Source of the DNA: Verrucomicrobiaceae bacterium
Lineage (GTDB): Bacteria; Verrucomicrobiota; Verrucomicrobiia; Verrucomicrobiales; Verrucomicrobiaceae
Direction of reading: 5' to 3'
NCBI GenBank assembly: GCA_019694165.1
Contig: JAIBCL010000050.1
Coordinates: 1-33,310 of the forward strand
Length of the DNA stretch: 33,310 nucleotides
Shown here: piece by piece, positions 7,718-15,173 of the stretch
How the letters are laid out: each line of letters starts with the position of its first letter
Numbering within the stretch: position 1 is the first letter of the stretch
Made by a program: the position numbers and the translations under genes
Notes under the pieces: model-generated
Seen by the model: only the letters and a program-made list of their open reading frames with translations
Told to the model about the DNA's origin: nothing
The model's database searches: none

Positions 7718-8941
7718 ATGAACACGGTACAGGCTCCACTCGCATCGCTCTCCATTCTCGCTCCCTGCCGATCCCTGCCGGCGGAGGGCGATGAACTCCA
7801 GAATGCAACGCACGCCGCCAGTTTCTCGGCGCTGTTGCGTGCCTACCAGCATCTCGTCGCGGCCCGCGCGCCGGTCTTCATCTTGAAAAACGGCGACGTC
7901 GCATGGGAGGGTGACATCGAGGAACTCTCCGCTCTGCAACTCGTCGCCGTGTCTTCGGCCTCGGAAGGCGGCGGGTTGGAAATCGAATCGCGCTATGCCA
8001 TGAGCCGCATCGACTGGGCCGGAGTCATGTCGCAGGTGGCGAAGGCCGTCTCTCACGAGCACTTCATCAGCACCCCCGAGGAGATGCTGCGCGTGTTTGC
8101 CAGCGCCGTGCGAGCGGAGGCAGCGCGCGCTTCGGCCGCATTTCGCGGGAATGCAGTGCCGCTGCTCGGCGTGGAGCGCCACGCACAGGACGGCTCCATC
8201 ACCGTGCGCTTTGCCGGCATCTGGCTGGCCGGAGACGAAGCGGCGGAGGTGGCCGCGCGTGACGGCGGCTGCGTCCTGCTCGATCACGAGGCCGAAGGCC
8301 GCGGCCTCAAGGAAGCCATGGTCGCCGCCGTGATGCTCGCGATGGTCTTCGAAGGCACCGCCGGCGCCGTCGAGTCGCCATCGAACGGCAAGGCGAAGAC
8401 GTCATGGTTCGCATCGCTTTTCGGCGGCGGAAGCAGCGGCAGCAGTGAGCGCCAGGGCAAAGGTGATGTGCTGAAAGTCACCTCGCAGCGACTGGTCCAG
8501 GCGCCGCCGCGCATTTATCGCAGCGTACTCGACAACCCGTCCGGCGGCGCATTGAAAGTGGTGATCGACATCGGAGACCAGCGTGCCTACCTGCTGCGCG
8601 GCGGTCAGGTTGCCTTTGAAACGCCCATCTCTACTGCACAGGCAGGCCGCTGGACGCCGCGCGGCACCTACTCCATCACGGAGAAGGTACGCAGCGGCAA
8701 GATGTCCACCATTTACAACTGTGCTTTGCCCGGCTGGATGCGCGTGGGCGGCACGGCAGTGGGCATGCACGAAGGCCAGCTCCCCGGCTACCCGGCATCC
8801 CACGGATGCATCCGCATGCCTATCGAGAGCGCGCTCTTCATCTTTGACCACGCCCCGCAGGGCACCACCGTGCAGATCGTCGATCAGTGGGCACCGCCTG
8901 CCGCAGCCCCGGCGGGCGGCGCACTCGTGGCGCAGAACTAG
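7718..8941 (+). CDS. L,D-transpeptidase (YkuD domain) with an unidentified N-terminal half
   Basis: 407 residues. The C-terminal part (about 278-390) is a YkuD domain: a VVIDIGDQRAYLLRGG start, GRWTPRGTYSI, H351-E-G, and the catalytic signature S361-H362-G363-C364-I-R366. Such enzymes form 3-3 crosslinks in peptidoglycan or attach proteins to it, normally outside the cytoplasm. The odd part is the N-terminal ~195 residues, which lack a signal peptide and match no family I recognise. A hydrophobic stretch (about 198-217, ending A-G-A) that looks like a signal or anchor sits in mid-protein, then a Gly/Ser-rich linker. The ATG at 7718 is the only good start; no Shine-Dalgarno is visible. The stop shares the palindrome CTAG with the convergent gene. 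Confidence 0.85.
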   Translation: MNTVQAPLASLSILAPCRSLPAEGDELQNATHAASFSALLRAYQHLVAARAPVFILKNGDVAWEGDIEELSALQLVAVSSASEGGGLEIESRYAMSRIDWAGVMSQVAKAVSHEHFISTPEEMLRVFASAVRAEAARASAAFRGNAVPLLGVERHAQDGSITVRFAGIWLAGDEAAEVAARDGGCVLLDHEAEGRGLKEAMVAAVMLAMVFEGTAGAVESPSNGKAKTSWFASLFGGGSSGSSERQGKGDVLKVTSQRLVQAPPRIYRSVLDNPSGGALKVVIDIGDQRAYLLRGGQVAFETPISTAQAGRWTPRGTYSITEKVRSGKMSTIYNCALPGWMRVGGTAVGMHEGQLPGYPASHGCIRMPIESALFIFDHAPQGTTVQIVDQWAPPAAAPAGGALVAQN

Positions 8942-10191
8942 GCCATCGCCTCTATCACCGCCCGGGCCGCGCGGTCGCCACTGAGCAGCGCGCCGTTGAT
9001 GGACACGTCCTCGCAGTAGTCGCCGCAGCGGTAAAGGCCGGGCGCGATGACTGGATCTGGCACCGAATCGCCCACCTTCAACTGGCGGGATTCCGGCTGC
9101 GCGTTCCGTATCTGGTAGGTGCGCAGATGCCGCCAGTGATGCGCTGCGGGACCGAACCAGGCACACATCTGCTCGCGCACCACGCTCTCCAACTCGGCGC
9201 TCGACGGTGCGCCCAAAACCGACGCGCTGATGAGGTGCTGCCCCTGCGGCGCATAGTCGCGCGAGACATTCGACACCACACACGCGTGGTTCACCGGGCC
9301 GCGTCCGTCGCCATCGAGGCACAGTATGCCTTCCGCGCCCGGCGCCTCATCGGCCGCGTAATAGACGCATGTGAGCGGCCGCGACGACGGAGCCTTCGTC
9401 GGCCCGCTGTGCGGCAGCAGGCGCACCGCCATGTCCTCGCAAGTAGCCAGCACGATGTGCCGCGCCTTGATGACCTCGCCGCTGTCCAGCGTCACCTCGC
9501 CGCCTGCCACCGAGGTCACGGGTGAATTGAAACGGATGCAACCCGCGGGCAGTGCGGCCGCCAGTTGTTCGGGTATGGCCTGCATGCCCTTTGCAGGCAG
9601 CGCTGAACCGCCGCGGTCGAACATCGAAAAGAGAAACATGAACATGCGCGAGGACGTTCGAAGGTCCTTCTCGTTGAAAATGCCGCCGAAAAAAGGCCTG
9701 AAGAAGCGCTCGATGATCGTCTCGCTGAATCCGAACTCGCGCAGGAAATGCTCCGTGGTCAGCTCCTTGATCGAGCGCGGCACCTCGCGCATGCCGAAGA
9801 CCTCCTTGCGCAGCAGCAGCGAGAACCACTTGTCCCGCCACGGCACAAATCCGTCTGCCAGCCCGGCGAACGCCATCTGCGGATGGTGGATGGGATCAGC
9901 CAGCCGATGAAACGCGCCGGCGTGAAACACATCCGCGCCACGGAAGAACGGCTTCAACTCCAGCCCGTCGTAGTCGAGCAACTTCTTTGCCATCGGATAC
10001 GCAGGCAAGAAGACCTGGAAGCCGCGGTCGAGCCGGAAGCCGTCCACCACGTCCGTCCGCACACGTCCGCCCACGGTGCCCGACGCCTCTTGAATCACGA
10101 AAGGGATCCCCGCCCTGGCAAGTCTGCGCGCGCACGCCAGACCAGACAGGCCCGCTCCGATGATGACGATCTCGGGAGTGGCGGCACTCAT
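8938..10191 (-). CDS. FAD-dependent oxidoreductase, amine oxidase / protoporphyrinogen oxidase-like
   Basis: 417 residues from the ATG at 10191 (MSAATPEIVIIGAG); an in-frame GTG nine codons upstream is less likely. The N-terminus is a Rossmann FAD-binding motif, G12-A-G-L-S-G17, followed by the GGRVRTD block typical of the flavin amine oxidase / phytoene desaturase superfamily. The C-terminal PGLYRCGDYCEDVSINGALLSG is the matching FAD-contact region that closes the fold. Substrate is unknown; members oxidise amines, carotenoids or porphyrinogens. The gene follows the Gfo/Idh/MocA gene on the same strand with a 61-base gap, so they may be cotranscribed. Its stop overlaps the convergent transpeptidase stop at CTAG (8938-8941). 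Confidence 0.9.
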   Translation of the reverse strand: MSAATPEIVIIGAGLSGLACARRLARAGIPFVIQEASGTVGGRVRTDVVDGFRLDRGFQVFLPAYPMAKKLLDYDGLELKPFFRGADVFHAGAFHRLADPIHHPQMAFAGLADGFVPWRDKWFSLLLRKEVFGMREVPRSIKELTTEHFLREFGFSETIIERFFRPFFGGIFNEKDLRTSSRMFMFLFSMFDRGGSALPAKGMQAIPEQLAAALPAGCIRFNSPVTSVAGGEVTLDSGEVIKARHIVLATCEDMAVRLLPHSGPTKAPSSRPLTCVYYAADEAPGAEGILCLDGDGRGPVNHACVVSNVSRDYAPQGQHLISASVLGAPSSAELESVVREQMCAWFGPAAHHWRHLRTYQIRNAQPESRQLKVGDSVPDPVIAPGLYRCGDYCEDVSINGALLSGDRAARAVIEAMA

Positions 10192-10252
10192 TTCGTTCTG
10201 CCACTTTGGGCGGACCACGCAGGCAATGCAAGCGCGACGAACAGCCGGTGCC

Positions 10253-11374
10253 TCACAGCGACACTGCCTGGCCCGATGATTGCGAGGCCAGCGCGGCCGC
10301 GAAAATCTCCTGTGTGCCGACGGCTTCTTCCGGCGTGGCGCAGCCGAAGCGGTCAGCGAGCTTGCCCTCGCGCTCCATGAGGAATGCGGCCCACATCTGC
10401 TGGATCACGTCGGGGAAGCCGGGCTCGAAGATGCCGCCGGTCACCGTCTTGAAGCTCATGCCGAATCCGAGATCGGTCTTCTTCCAATACTGCTCCTTGC
10501 CGCCCTCGAAGAGCCAGAGCGTCTTCGGTTCCTTTGTGCTGTAGCGCGCGCCGCCTTCAGTGCCGAGCACTTCGAGGAACCACGTGTCCGTCTCACCGGG
10601 AGCGAGGCGCTTCATTTCGAGGCGCATCGGCACTTCGTTGCCGTCGATGGTCGTCCAGCAGTGCAGCATCGCGTTGTCCCACGTGTCGCAGGCGGTCATG
10701 CCGCCTTTGCCGTCGGGGCGCTGCGGATAGCCTTTCTGCAATTGCGCGAACAAACGCTGCGGACGCCAGCCAAGACGAAGCGGAATGTGGCAGGCGTGCA
10801 TGCCGAGATCGCCAAGCACACCGATCTCGCCGCAGGTGCGGCTGAAGCGCTTCCAGTTCGCGGGCTTTGTCGCGTCGAGATCGCTGCTGTGATGGAAGCC
10901 GCTGACCACTTGCAGCACGCGACCCAACTTGCCCGACTTCGCCGCCGCGATCACGCGTTGCGCGCCGGGGAAAAACGGAAACTCCGAGCTGCAGCGCACG
11001 AAGCGGCCGGTGCGCTTGCCTGCATCGAGAATGTTCTTCGCGGATGCGAGGTCGATGCCAAACGGCTTCTCGGCGAAGAGGTCTTTGCCGGCTTCGAGCA
11101 CGTCGATGTAAATCTTCTCGTGCAGATTGTGCGGCACGGCGACATACACGACATCGACCGCCGGATTCGCGAGCAGTTCCTTGTAATCCGCCGTGAGCTG
11201 CTTGCATGAAGGCACTCGCTGGAACCAGTTCCGCACGTCCTCCACGAGATCCGCCACCGCGACGAGTTCCGGCTGCACTTCCACATCCGTGAGCGCACAC
11301 CAGCGCCCAAACGCGCTCGCCATTTCCCGGCCCATGAGGCCGCCGCCAATGATTCCGATGCCGATGGTTTTCAT
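10253..11374 (-). CDS. Gfo/Idh/MocA-family oxidoreductase
   Basis: 373 residues from the ATG at 11374. An upstream TTG would add six residues. The N-terminal NAD(P)-binding Rossmann domain shows IGIIGGGLMG, and the family motif E-K-P-F-G follows at the end of the GKDLFAEKPFG strand. The C-terminal half is the typical alpha/beta dehydrogenase domain, with a GEIGVLGDLGMHACHIPL block carrying the conserved D and H. Such enzymes oxidise or isomerise sugars, inositols and related polyols in the cytoplasm; specificity cannot be read here. It is a likely first gene of a two-gene unit with the FAD oxidoreductase. The leader is A/T-rich close to the ATG, with no clear ribosome site. Confidence 0.92.
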   Translation of the reverse strand: MKTIGIGIIGGGLMGREMASAFGRWCALTDVEVQPELVAVADLVEDVRNWFQRVPSCKQLTADYKELLANPAVDVVYVAVPHNLHEKIYIDVLEAGKDLFAEKPFGIDLASAKNILDAGKRTGRFVRCSSEFPFFPGAQRVIAAAKSGKLGRVLQVVSGFHHSSDLDATKPANWKRFSRTCGEIGVLGDLGMHACHIPLRLGWRPQRLFAQLQKGYPQRPDGKGGMTACDTWDNAMLHCWTTIDGNEVPMRLEMKRLAPGETDTWFLEVLGTEGGARYSTKEPKTLWLFEGGKEQYWKKTDLGFGMSFKTVTGGIFEPGFPDVIQQMWAAFLMEREGKLADRFGCATPEEAVGTQEIFAAALASQSSGQAVSL

Positions 11375-11517
11375 TTGTTTGTGAAGAAACAAAACTTGGG
11401 AAGAAATCGAACGCCTTCAATTCCCAAAAAGGCCGGAGATCAGATCAAACGCATGTGACCGCCGGAAAAGGCCGCGTTGGAAAGCTCTGGCTCCGCAGCG
11501 ATAAAGCCATATCACTA

Positions 11518-11545
11518 GTGTCGGATGTCAGCCGAGTTGATGGGT
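11518..11545 (+). repeat. IS630 left terminal inverted repeat
   Basis: Begins GTGTCGGATGTCAGCC just inside the TA. It pairs with the right end at 21 of 28 positions; the shared core ATGTCAGC and the inner GTTGA are exact. Confidence 0.85.
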
Positions 11546-11570
11546 GATGTTGTAGGTGGCGAAGGAAGAG

Positions 11571-12712
11571 ATGGCCAAGAAGTATCGCATTCACCTGAGT
11601 AACGAAGAACGAGAGCAACTCCAACGGATGATAGCCTCCGGCAAAGGGGCGGCGAGCAAACGGCTGCGAGCGCAGATATTGTTGGCCGCCGATGCAAGCA
11701 GGCCTGGGGGCGAGCTACGCGATGAAGACATCAGCCAGGTGCTCGGCGTGTCCGTGCCGACCGTGGAGCGCACTGGTTGCGCGCTGTGCGAGCACGGGTT
11801 GGAAATCGCCGTGAATGGATGGCCCGCGCATCGCAAGGTGCCGCAAGGCAAGATTGATGGCTGGGGTGAGGCCCATCTGGTGGCGGCGGTGTGCAGGCCG
11901 CCTCCGGCAGGAGCCTCGCATTGGACGTTGCGCATGCTGGGCGATCATCTCGTGGGCCTTGGCCTGGTGGAGAGCGTGAGCACCAACACCGTGGGCAGAG
12001 CGCTCAAAAAAACGACCTCAAACCCTGGCAAGTAGAACAGTGGTGCCTGCCACCGCAAGGCAGCGCGGCCTTCGTGTGCCGGATGGAGGATGTGTTCGAA
12101 ACTTATGGTCGCCCGCCCGATCCAAAGCGTCCGTTGGTGTGTCTCGATGAGTTCTGCAAGGAACTCATCGCCGACACGCGGCAAGCACAGCTGGCGCTGC
12201 CCGGCTTTGCCGCGCGCATGGACTACGAGTATGAGCGTCGAGGCATGTGCGGCGTCTTCATGGTCCATGCCCCGCACCAATGCTGGCGCGATGTGCGTGT
12301 GACTGGCCAGCGCACGGTCCGGCACTGGGCAGCGACCATCAAGTGGCTCTGCGATGAAGTCTTCCCCGATGCCGAGCAGATCGTGCTCCTGCAAGACAAC
12401 CTCAACACGCACACACCCGCATCACTCTACGAAGCCTTCGATCCCGCGGAAGCCCTGCGGCTCAAGCAGCGCATCGCGTGGCACTACACGCCAAAACATG
12501 GAGGCTGGCTCAACATGGCCGAGATCGAAATCGGGGTTGCTCAACAACAGTACTTGGATCGTCGCATCGCTGATCAATCCACTTTGGAGCATGAACTCAT
12601 CGCCTGGCGGGACAAGCGCAACGCAGCCCACTGCGGCACCGATTGGCAGTTCAAAACCGCCGACGCACGCACCAAACTCAAGCGTCTTTACCCCTCAACC
12701 CTGCTGACATGA
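11571..12712 (+). CDS. IS630-family transposase, read across a -1 frameshift
   Basis: The first frame runs from the ATG at 11571 to a stop at 12033-12035. The second continues in the -1 frame to the TGA at 12710-12712. Joined at the A7 run (12006-12012) they give about 380 residues that read smoothly as one IS630 transposase. There is a helix-turn-helix around DISQVLGVSVPTVER, then LKKNDLKPWQVEQWCLPP across the junction, and a DDE domain with acidic residues in VCLDEF, LLQDNLNTH and LNMAEIE. The enzyme cuts and joins the element ends at TA sites. GAAGGAAGAG before the ATG gives a ribosome site, so the GTG at 11556 is not needed. Either programmed frameshifting or transcriptional slippage makes full protein, or one A has been gained or lost and the gene is dead. 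Confidence 0.85.
12006..12012 (+). other. A7 slippage / frameshift site in the IS630 transposase
   Basis: Seven consecutive A residues, read CTC AAA AAA ACG in the first frame. A -1 slip gives AAA AAC GAC and enters the frame encoding the DDE domain. Homopolymer A runs of this kind are used by several IS families to regulate transposase output. Confidence 0.6.
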
Positions 12713-12717
12713 ACCAC
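12690..12717 (-). repeat. IS630 right terminal inverted repeat
   Basis: Read from the outside it begins GTGGTTCATGTCAGCAGG. It overlaps the last codons of the transposase and is followed by TA at 12718-12719. It is closer to the right end of the MITE at 28599-28626 (24 of 28) than to its own left partner (21 of 28). Confidence 0.85.
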
Positions 12718-12719
12718 TA

Positions 12720-13102
12720 TGCTTGCGGCATACACTCATCACAGTAGCGGTCCGCGGCAATTGACTTCGAGCCTAGCTATCAAGATCGGCGCATCGGATC
12801 GCGCATTCCCGAGCAGGTAATACCAAATCAGCAACGCCACACTTTCATGCATTGGTTCGAATCGCCCCACTCTGGGTGCCAGCTTCGCCGATTGCTCAAC
12901 TCGGACGACGCGGACACAGCACGCGACAACGAATAGCCACCAGGAGAAGGAGCATACAATCGACGTGGAAGGAGATTGCGCAATCATCTGGGCTGATGAA
13001 CGTCGAAAAACCTTCCTTCTTCTCCAAAGACAGCCGAACTGGATCAAGATTTGCCGAAGCTGCCGCTTGCGGCGAGTCACGGCGTCGTTACGAGTCATTC
13101 CC
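12720..13102. other. Leader region between IS630 and the GGDEF gene
   Basis: No protein or RNA gene is convincing in these 383 bases. The GGDEF frame is open back to a GTG at 12965, preceded by AAGGAG-like bases near 12947, but the extra 46 residues look like translated spacer. The promoter of the downstream operon should be here; no clear -35/-10 pair is visible. Confidence 0.45.
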
Positions 13103-13726
13103 ATGACCTCTCCTGTCTCCATCAATCTCGTCTGGCTCATCGTCGGATTGCCTGCTTTGGTGGCGTTGAGCGGCGCTCTTGGATGGCTGCTGTGTCGTAA
13201 GCGGACGCTCGAAATGATTCAATTTGGCCACACAGACATGGTAACCGAGGTTTCAAACCTTGCGGAGTTCCAGCGTTGCCTTCGTCGCGAGATCGAGCGT
13301 TCGAAAATGCGGCAATCGGCCTTGTCCCTCATTTTACTCGATCTCGACGGCCTGCATCAAATCAACGAGCAGCATGGGTACTCGGGCGGCGACCGGTTGC
13401 TGCGTGGCTTTGCCTCGTTCATCAAGGGACGGGTGCGCCCGTCGGATGTGGTAGCACGCTATCGTCAGGGCGACGAGTTTGCGATCCTTGCACCAGACAC
13501 GACGGAGCATGCTGCTACCGAACTCGTTGATCAGTTTCGCCGCGATGCAGAGCCGTACTTTATCGGCGATGAAGCCGACGGGATGATGATGCCGGTGCGG
13601 TTCAGCGCTGGTATTGCCGCGTTTGATGCGAAGACTGATGACCCCAACTCGCTCCAAGATAAGGCAGAAGCCGCGCTCGCCAGCGCCAAGAAATCGAATA
13701 AAAGCGTGGCGGTGCAAGGAAGCTAG
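13103..13726 (+). CDS. Membrane-anchored GGDEF-domain protein with variant signature QGDEF
   Basis: 207 residues from the ATG at 13103. One membrane helix (about 8-30) is followed by a single GGDEF domain (about 45-205). The substrate/metal region LLD80-L-D82-GLHQIN and the block GYSGGDRLLRGFA are conserved. The signature reads R121-Q122-G123-D124-E125-F126, so the first Gly of GGDEF is Gln. An RxxD (112-115), like the c-di-GMP inhibitory site, lies one residue further out than usual. Diguanylate cyclases make c-di-GMP from GTP; whether this variant is active is open. It ends 20 bases before the SIR2-TIR gene, so it is probably in the same operon, and a role in that system's signalling or membrane tethering is inference only. 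Confidence 0.85.
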   Translation: MTSPVSINLVWLIVGLPALVALSGALGWLLCRKRTLEMIQFGHTDMVTEVSNLAEFQRCLRREIERSKMRQSALSLILLDLDGLHQINEQHGYSGGDRLLRGFASFIKGRVRPSDVVARYRQGDEFAILAPDTTEHAATELVDQFRRDAEPYFIGDEADGMMMPVRFSAGIAAFDAKTDDPNSLQDKAEAALASAKKSNKSVAVQGS

Positions 13727-13746
13727 GCCACCATGACGGGCGCTCC

Positions 13747-15150
13747 ATGCCATCGATACTTGCAACGCCAGTGAACGACCTTGCTCAAGAAAGCCTGAAT
13801 CCGCTGACGTGGGAGTATCTGCTTGAGTACATCGATGCAGGGAAGGTTGTGGTAATCGTCGGGCCCGAACTGCTCGATGTAGATTGCGGCGGGAAGAAGC
13901 GCCTGGTTTCCGAGATTGCGGCTGAAAAGCTCGCCGAGCGACTGGAAATCACGGTGACCGAACCCGAAAGCAGCCGCTCGCTCAACGATGTGGTGTGCTG
14001 CTATTTGAAAAGCGGCCGCAAGCGTGCAGACATCTATGCGGCGCTACAGATCATTTTTCGCGATCTCAATCTACAGATTCCCGAGTCGCTCCGAAAACTC
14101 GCCCGCATGAGCAAGATCAAGCTGTTTGTCACCACGTCGTTCGATCCCTTGCTAAGACAGGCCATCGAAGAGGAAACCAGCAGCAAGCCCGAAGTCTTTG
14201 CGTATGCGCCAAATGATCCGCAAGATCTCCCCACAGATTTTACCAAGGCGAAAGCTCCTGTGGTTTACCATCTGCTGGGTCGTCTGTCTGCGACGCCCGA
14301 CTACGTGGTGACAGATGAGGATATGCTTGAGTTTCTCTGCTCGATGCAAGACCCGACAAGGCGTCCGCCGCGACTTTCCGATGAATTGAAGAAACAACAC
14401 CTACTCATCATCGGATGCAGTTATCCGGACTGGCTCGCGCGTTTTTTCATTCGCACCACGAAGGGAGACCGGCTGTCGAGCATGGAAGACCTCAAGGTGC
14501 TGGCTGCGAATCGTGTGAGAGAGGACCGCAGCCTCGTGGCATTCTTGGAGCACTTCAGCCAGCGCACGGAGGTGGTGGAGATCAGTCCGGCGAATTTTGT
14601 GAACGAACTCTGGGAGCGCTATCAGCAGCGACAGGGATTGACTGCGGGATCGGTTGCGGGCAGGCACGATTCCAGAGCGAATGACGAAGACGAGCACCAG
14701 CGCGTGGGAGTGTTTCTGAGTTATGCGACTGAAGACGTTGCTGCTGCAGAAGCGATTCGCGATGCGCTTGATGCGGCGGGCATTGATGTGTGGTTCGACA
14801 AGCATCGTCTCGAAAGCGGCGATCTCTACGACGCGAAGATTCGACAGAACATCCGGAACTGCCTCCTTTTCCTGCCAGTGATTTCCGAGACCACCGAGCG
14901 CCGAGCCGAAGGCTACTTCCGACTTGAGTGGGATCTTGCGGCGGAGCGCTCGAGAAAAGTGGCGGCTACCATTCCTTTCATCGTGCCCATTGTCATAGAC
15001 GATGTGAGCACGACGGAAGCCCTCGTTCCGCCCCGATTTCTCGATGCGCAGTGGCAAAAGCTTCCGAGCGGGGCAGTGAGCGAAGAGTTCGTACTTCGGA
15101 TCGTGCGTCTGGTGCGCGAACGGCAGAAGCGGGAGAAAGCACACGCGTGA
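13747..15150 (+). CDS. SIR2-like plus TIR domain protein, predicted NADase effector
   Basis: 467 residues with two NAD-linked domains. Residues about 30-290 follow the SIR2-like layout of defence proteins: VVVIVGPELL (34-43) at the first nucleotide-binding loop, LFVTTSFDPLL (126-136), VVYHLLGRLS (172-181) and LLIIGCSYPDWLARFF (219-234). A linker of about 30 residues follows. The TIR domain (about 318-455) has VGVFLSYATED, AGIDVWFDKHRLESGD (BB-loop region) and YFRLEWDLA with the putative catalytic Glu394. TIR domains of this type hydrolyse or cyclise NAD+ and can cause abortive infection. In SIR2 the usual catalytic Asn (TTNxD) is Ser131 and the usual HG histidine is Leu178, so that half may bind but not cleave NAD+. 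The TGA stop overlaps a GTG in the next gene's frame. Confidence 0.88.
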   Translation: MPSILATPVNDLAQESLNPLTWEYLLEYIDAGKVVVIVGPELLDVDCGGKKRLVSEIAAEKLAERLEITVTEPESSRSLNDVVCCYLKSGRKRADIYAALQIIFRDLNLQIPESLRKLARMSKIKLFVTTSFDPLLRQAIEEETSSKPEVFAYAPNDPQDLPTDFTKAKAPVVYHLLGRLSATPDYVVTDEDMLEFLCSMQDPTRRPPRLSDELKKQHLLIIGCSYPDWLARFFIRTTKGDRLSSMEDLKVLAANRVREDRSLVAFLEHFSQRTEVVEISPANFVNELWERYQQRQGLTAGSVAGRHDSRANDEDEHQRVGVFLSYATEDVAAAEAIRDALDAAGIDVWFDKHRLESGDLYDAKIRQNIRNCLLFLPVISETTERRAEGYFRLEWDLAAERSRKVAATIPFIVPIVIDDVSTTEALVPPRFLDAQWQKLPSGAVSEEFVLRIVRLVRERQKREKAHA

Positions 15151-15173
15151 TCGAGGCTGCCGATGAGGAAACG

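Larger units (their letters stand above)
11518..12717 (+). mobile_element. IS630-family insertion sequence, complete, flanked by TA
   Basis: A 1200-bp element with terminal inverted repeats at 11518-11545 and 12690-12717 (21 of 28 positions match). It is bordered by TA at 11516-11517 and 12718-12719, the target duplication expected for the IS630/Tc1/mariner group. It carries one transposase in two overlapping frames joined by an A7 run. The right terminal repeat contains the transposase stop codon. It lies between the minus-strand oxidoreductase gene and the GGDEF/SIR2-TIR/STAND operon. Both ends and the DDE residues are present, so it may still be mobile if frameshifting works. A 168-bp element at 28459-28626 has the same kind of ends. 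Confidence 0.9.

Noticed and set aside
12739..13140. Minus-strand frame of 133 codons between IS630 and the GGDEF gene
   Set aside because: No family likeness, overlaps the GGDEF start, and composition resembles spacer.
14928..15173. Longer N-terminus of the STAND protein overlapping the TIR domain frame
   Set aside because: The overlap is read in another frame inside a conserved TIR domain; nSTAND1 homology starts right after the ATG at 15174, which has a ribosome site.
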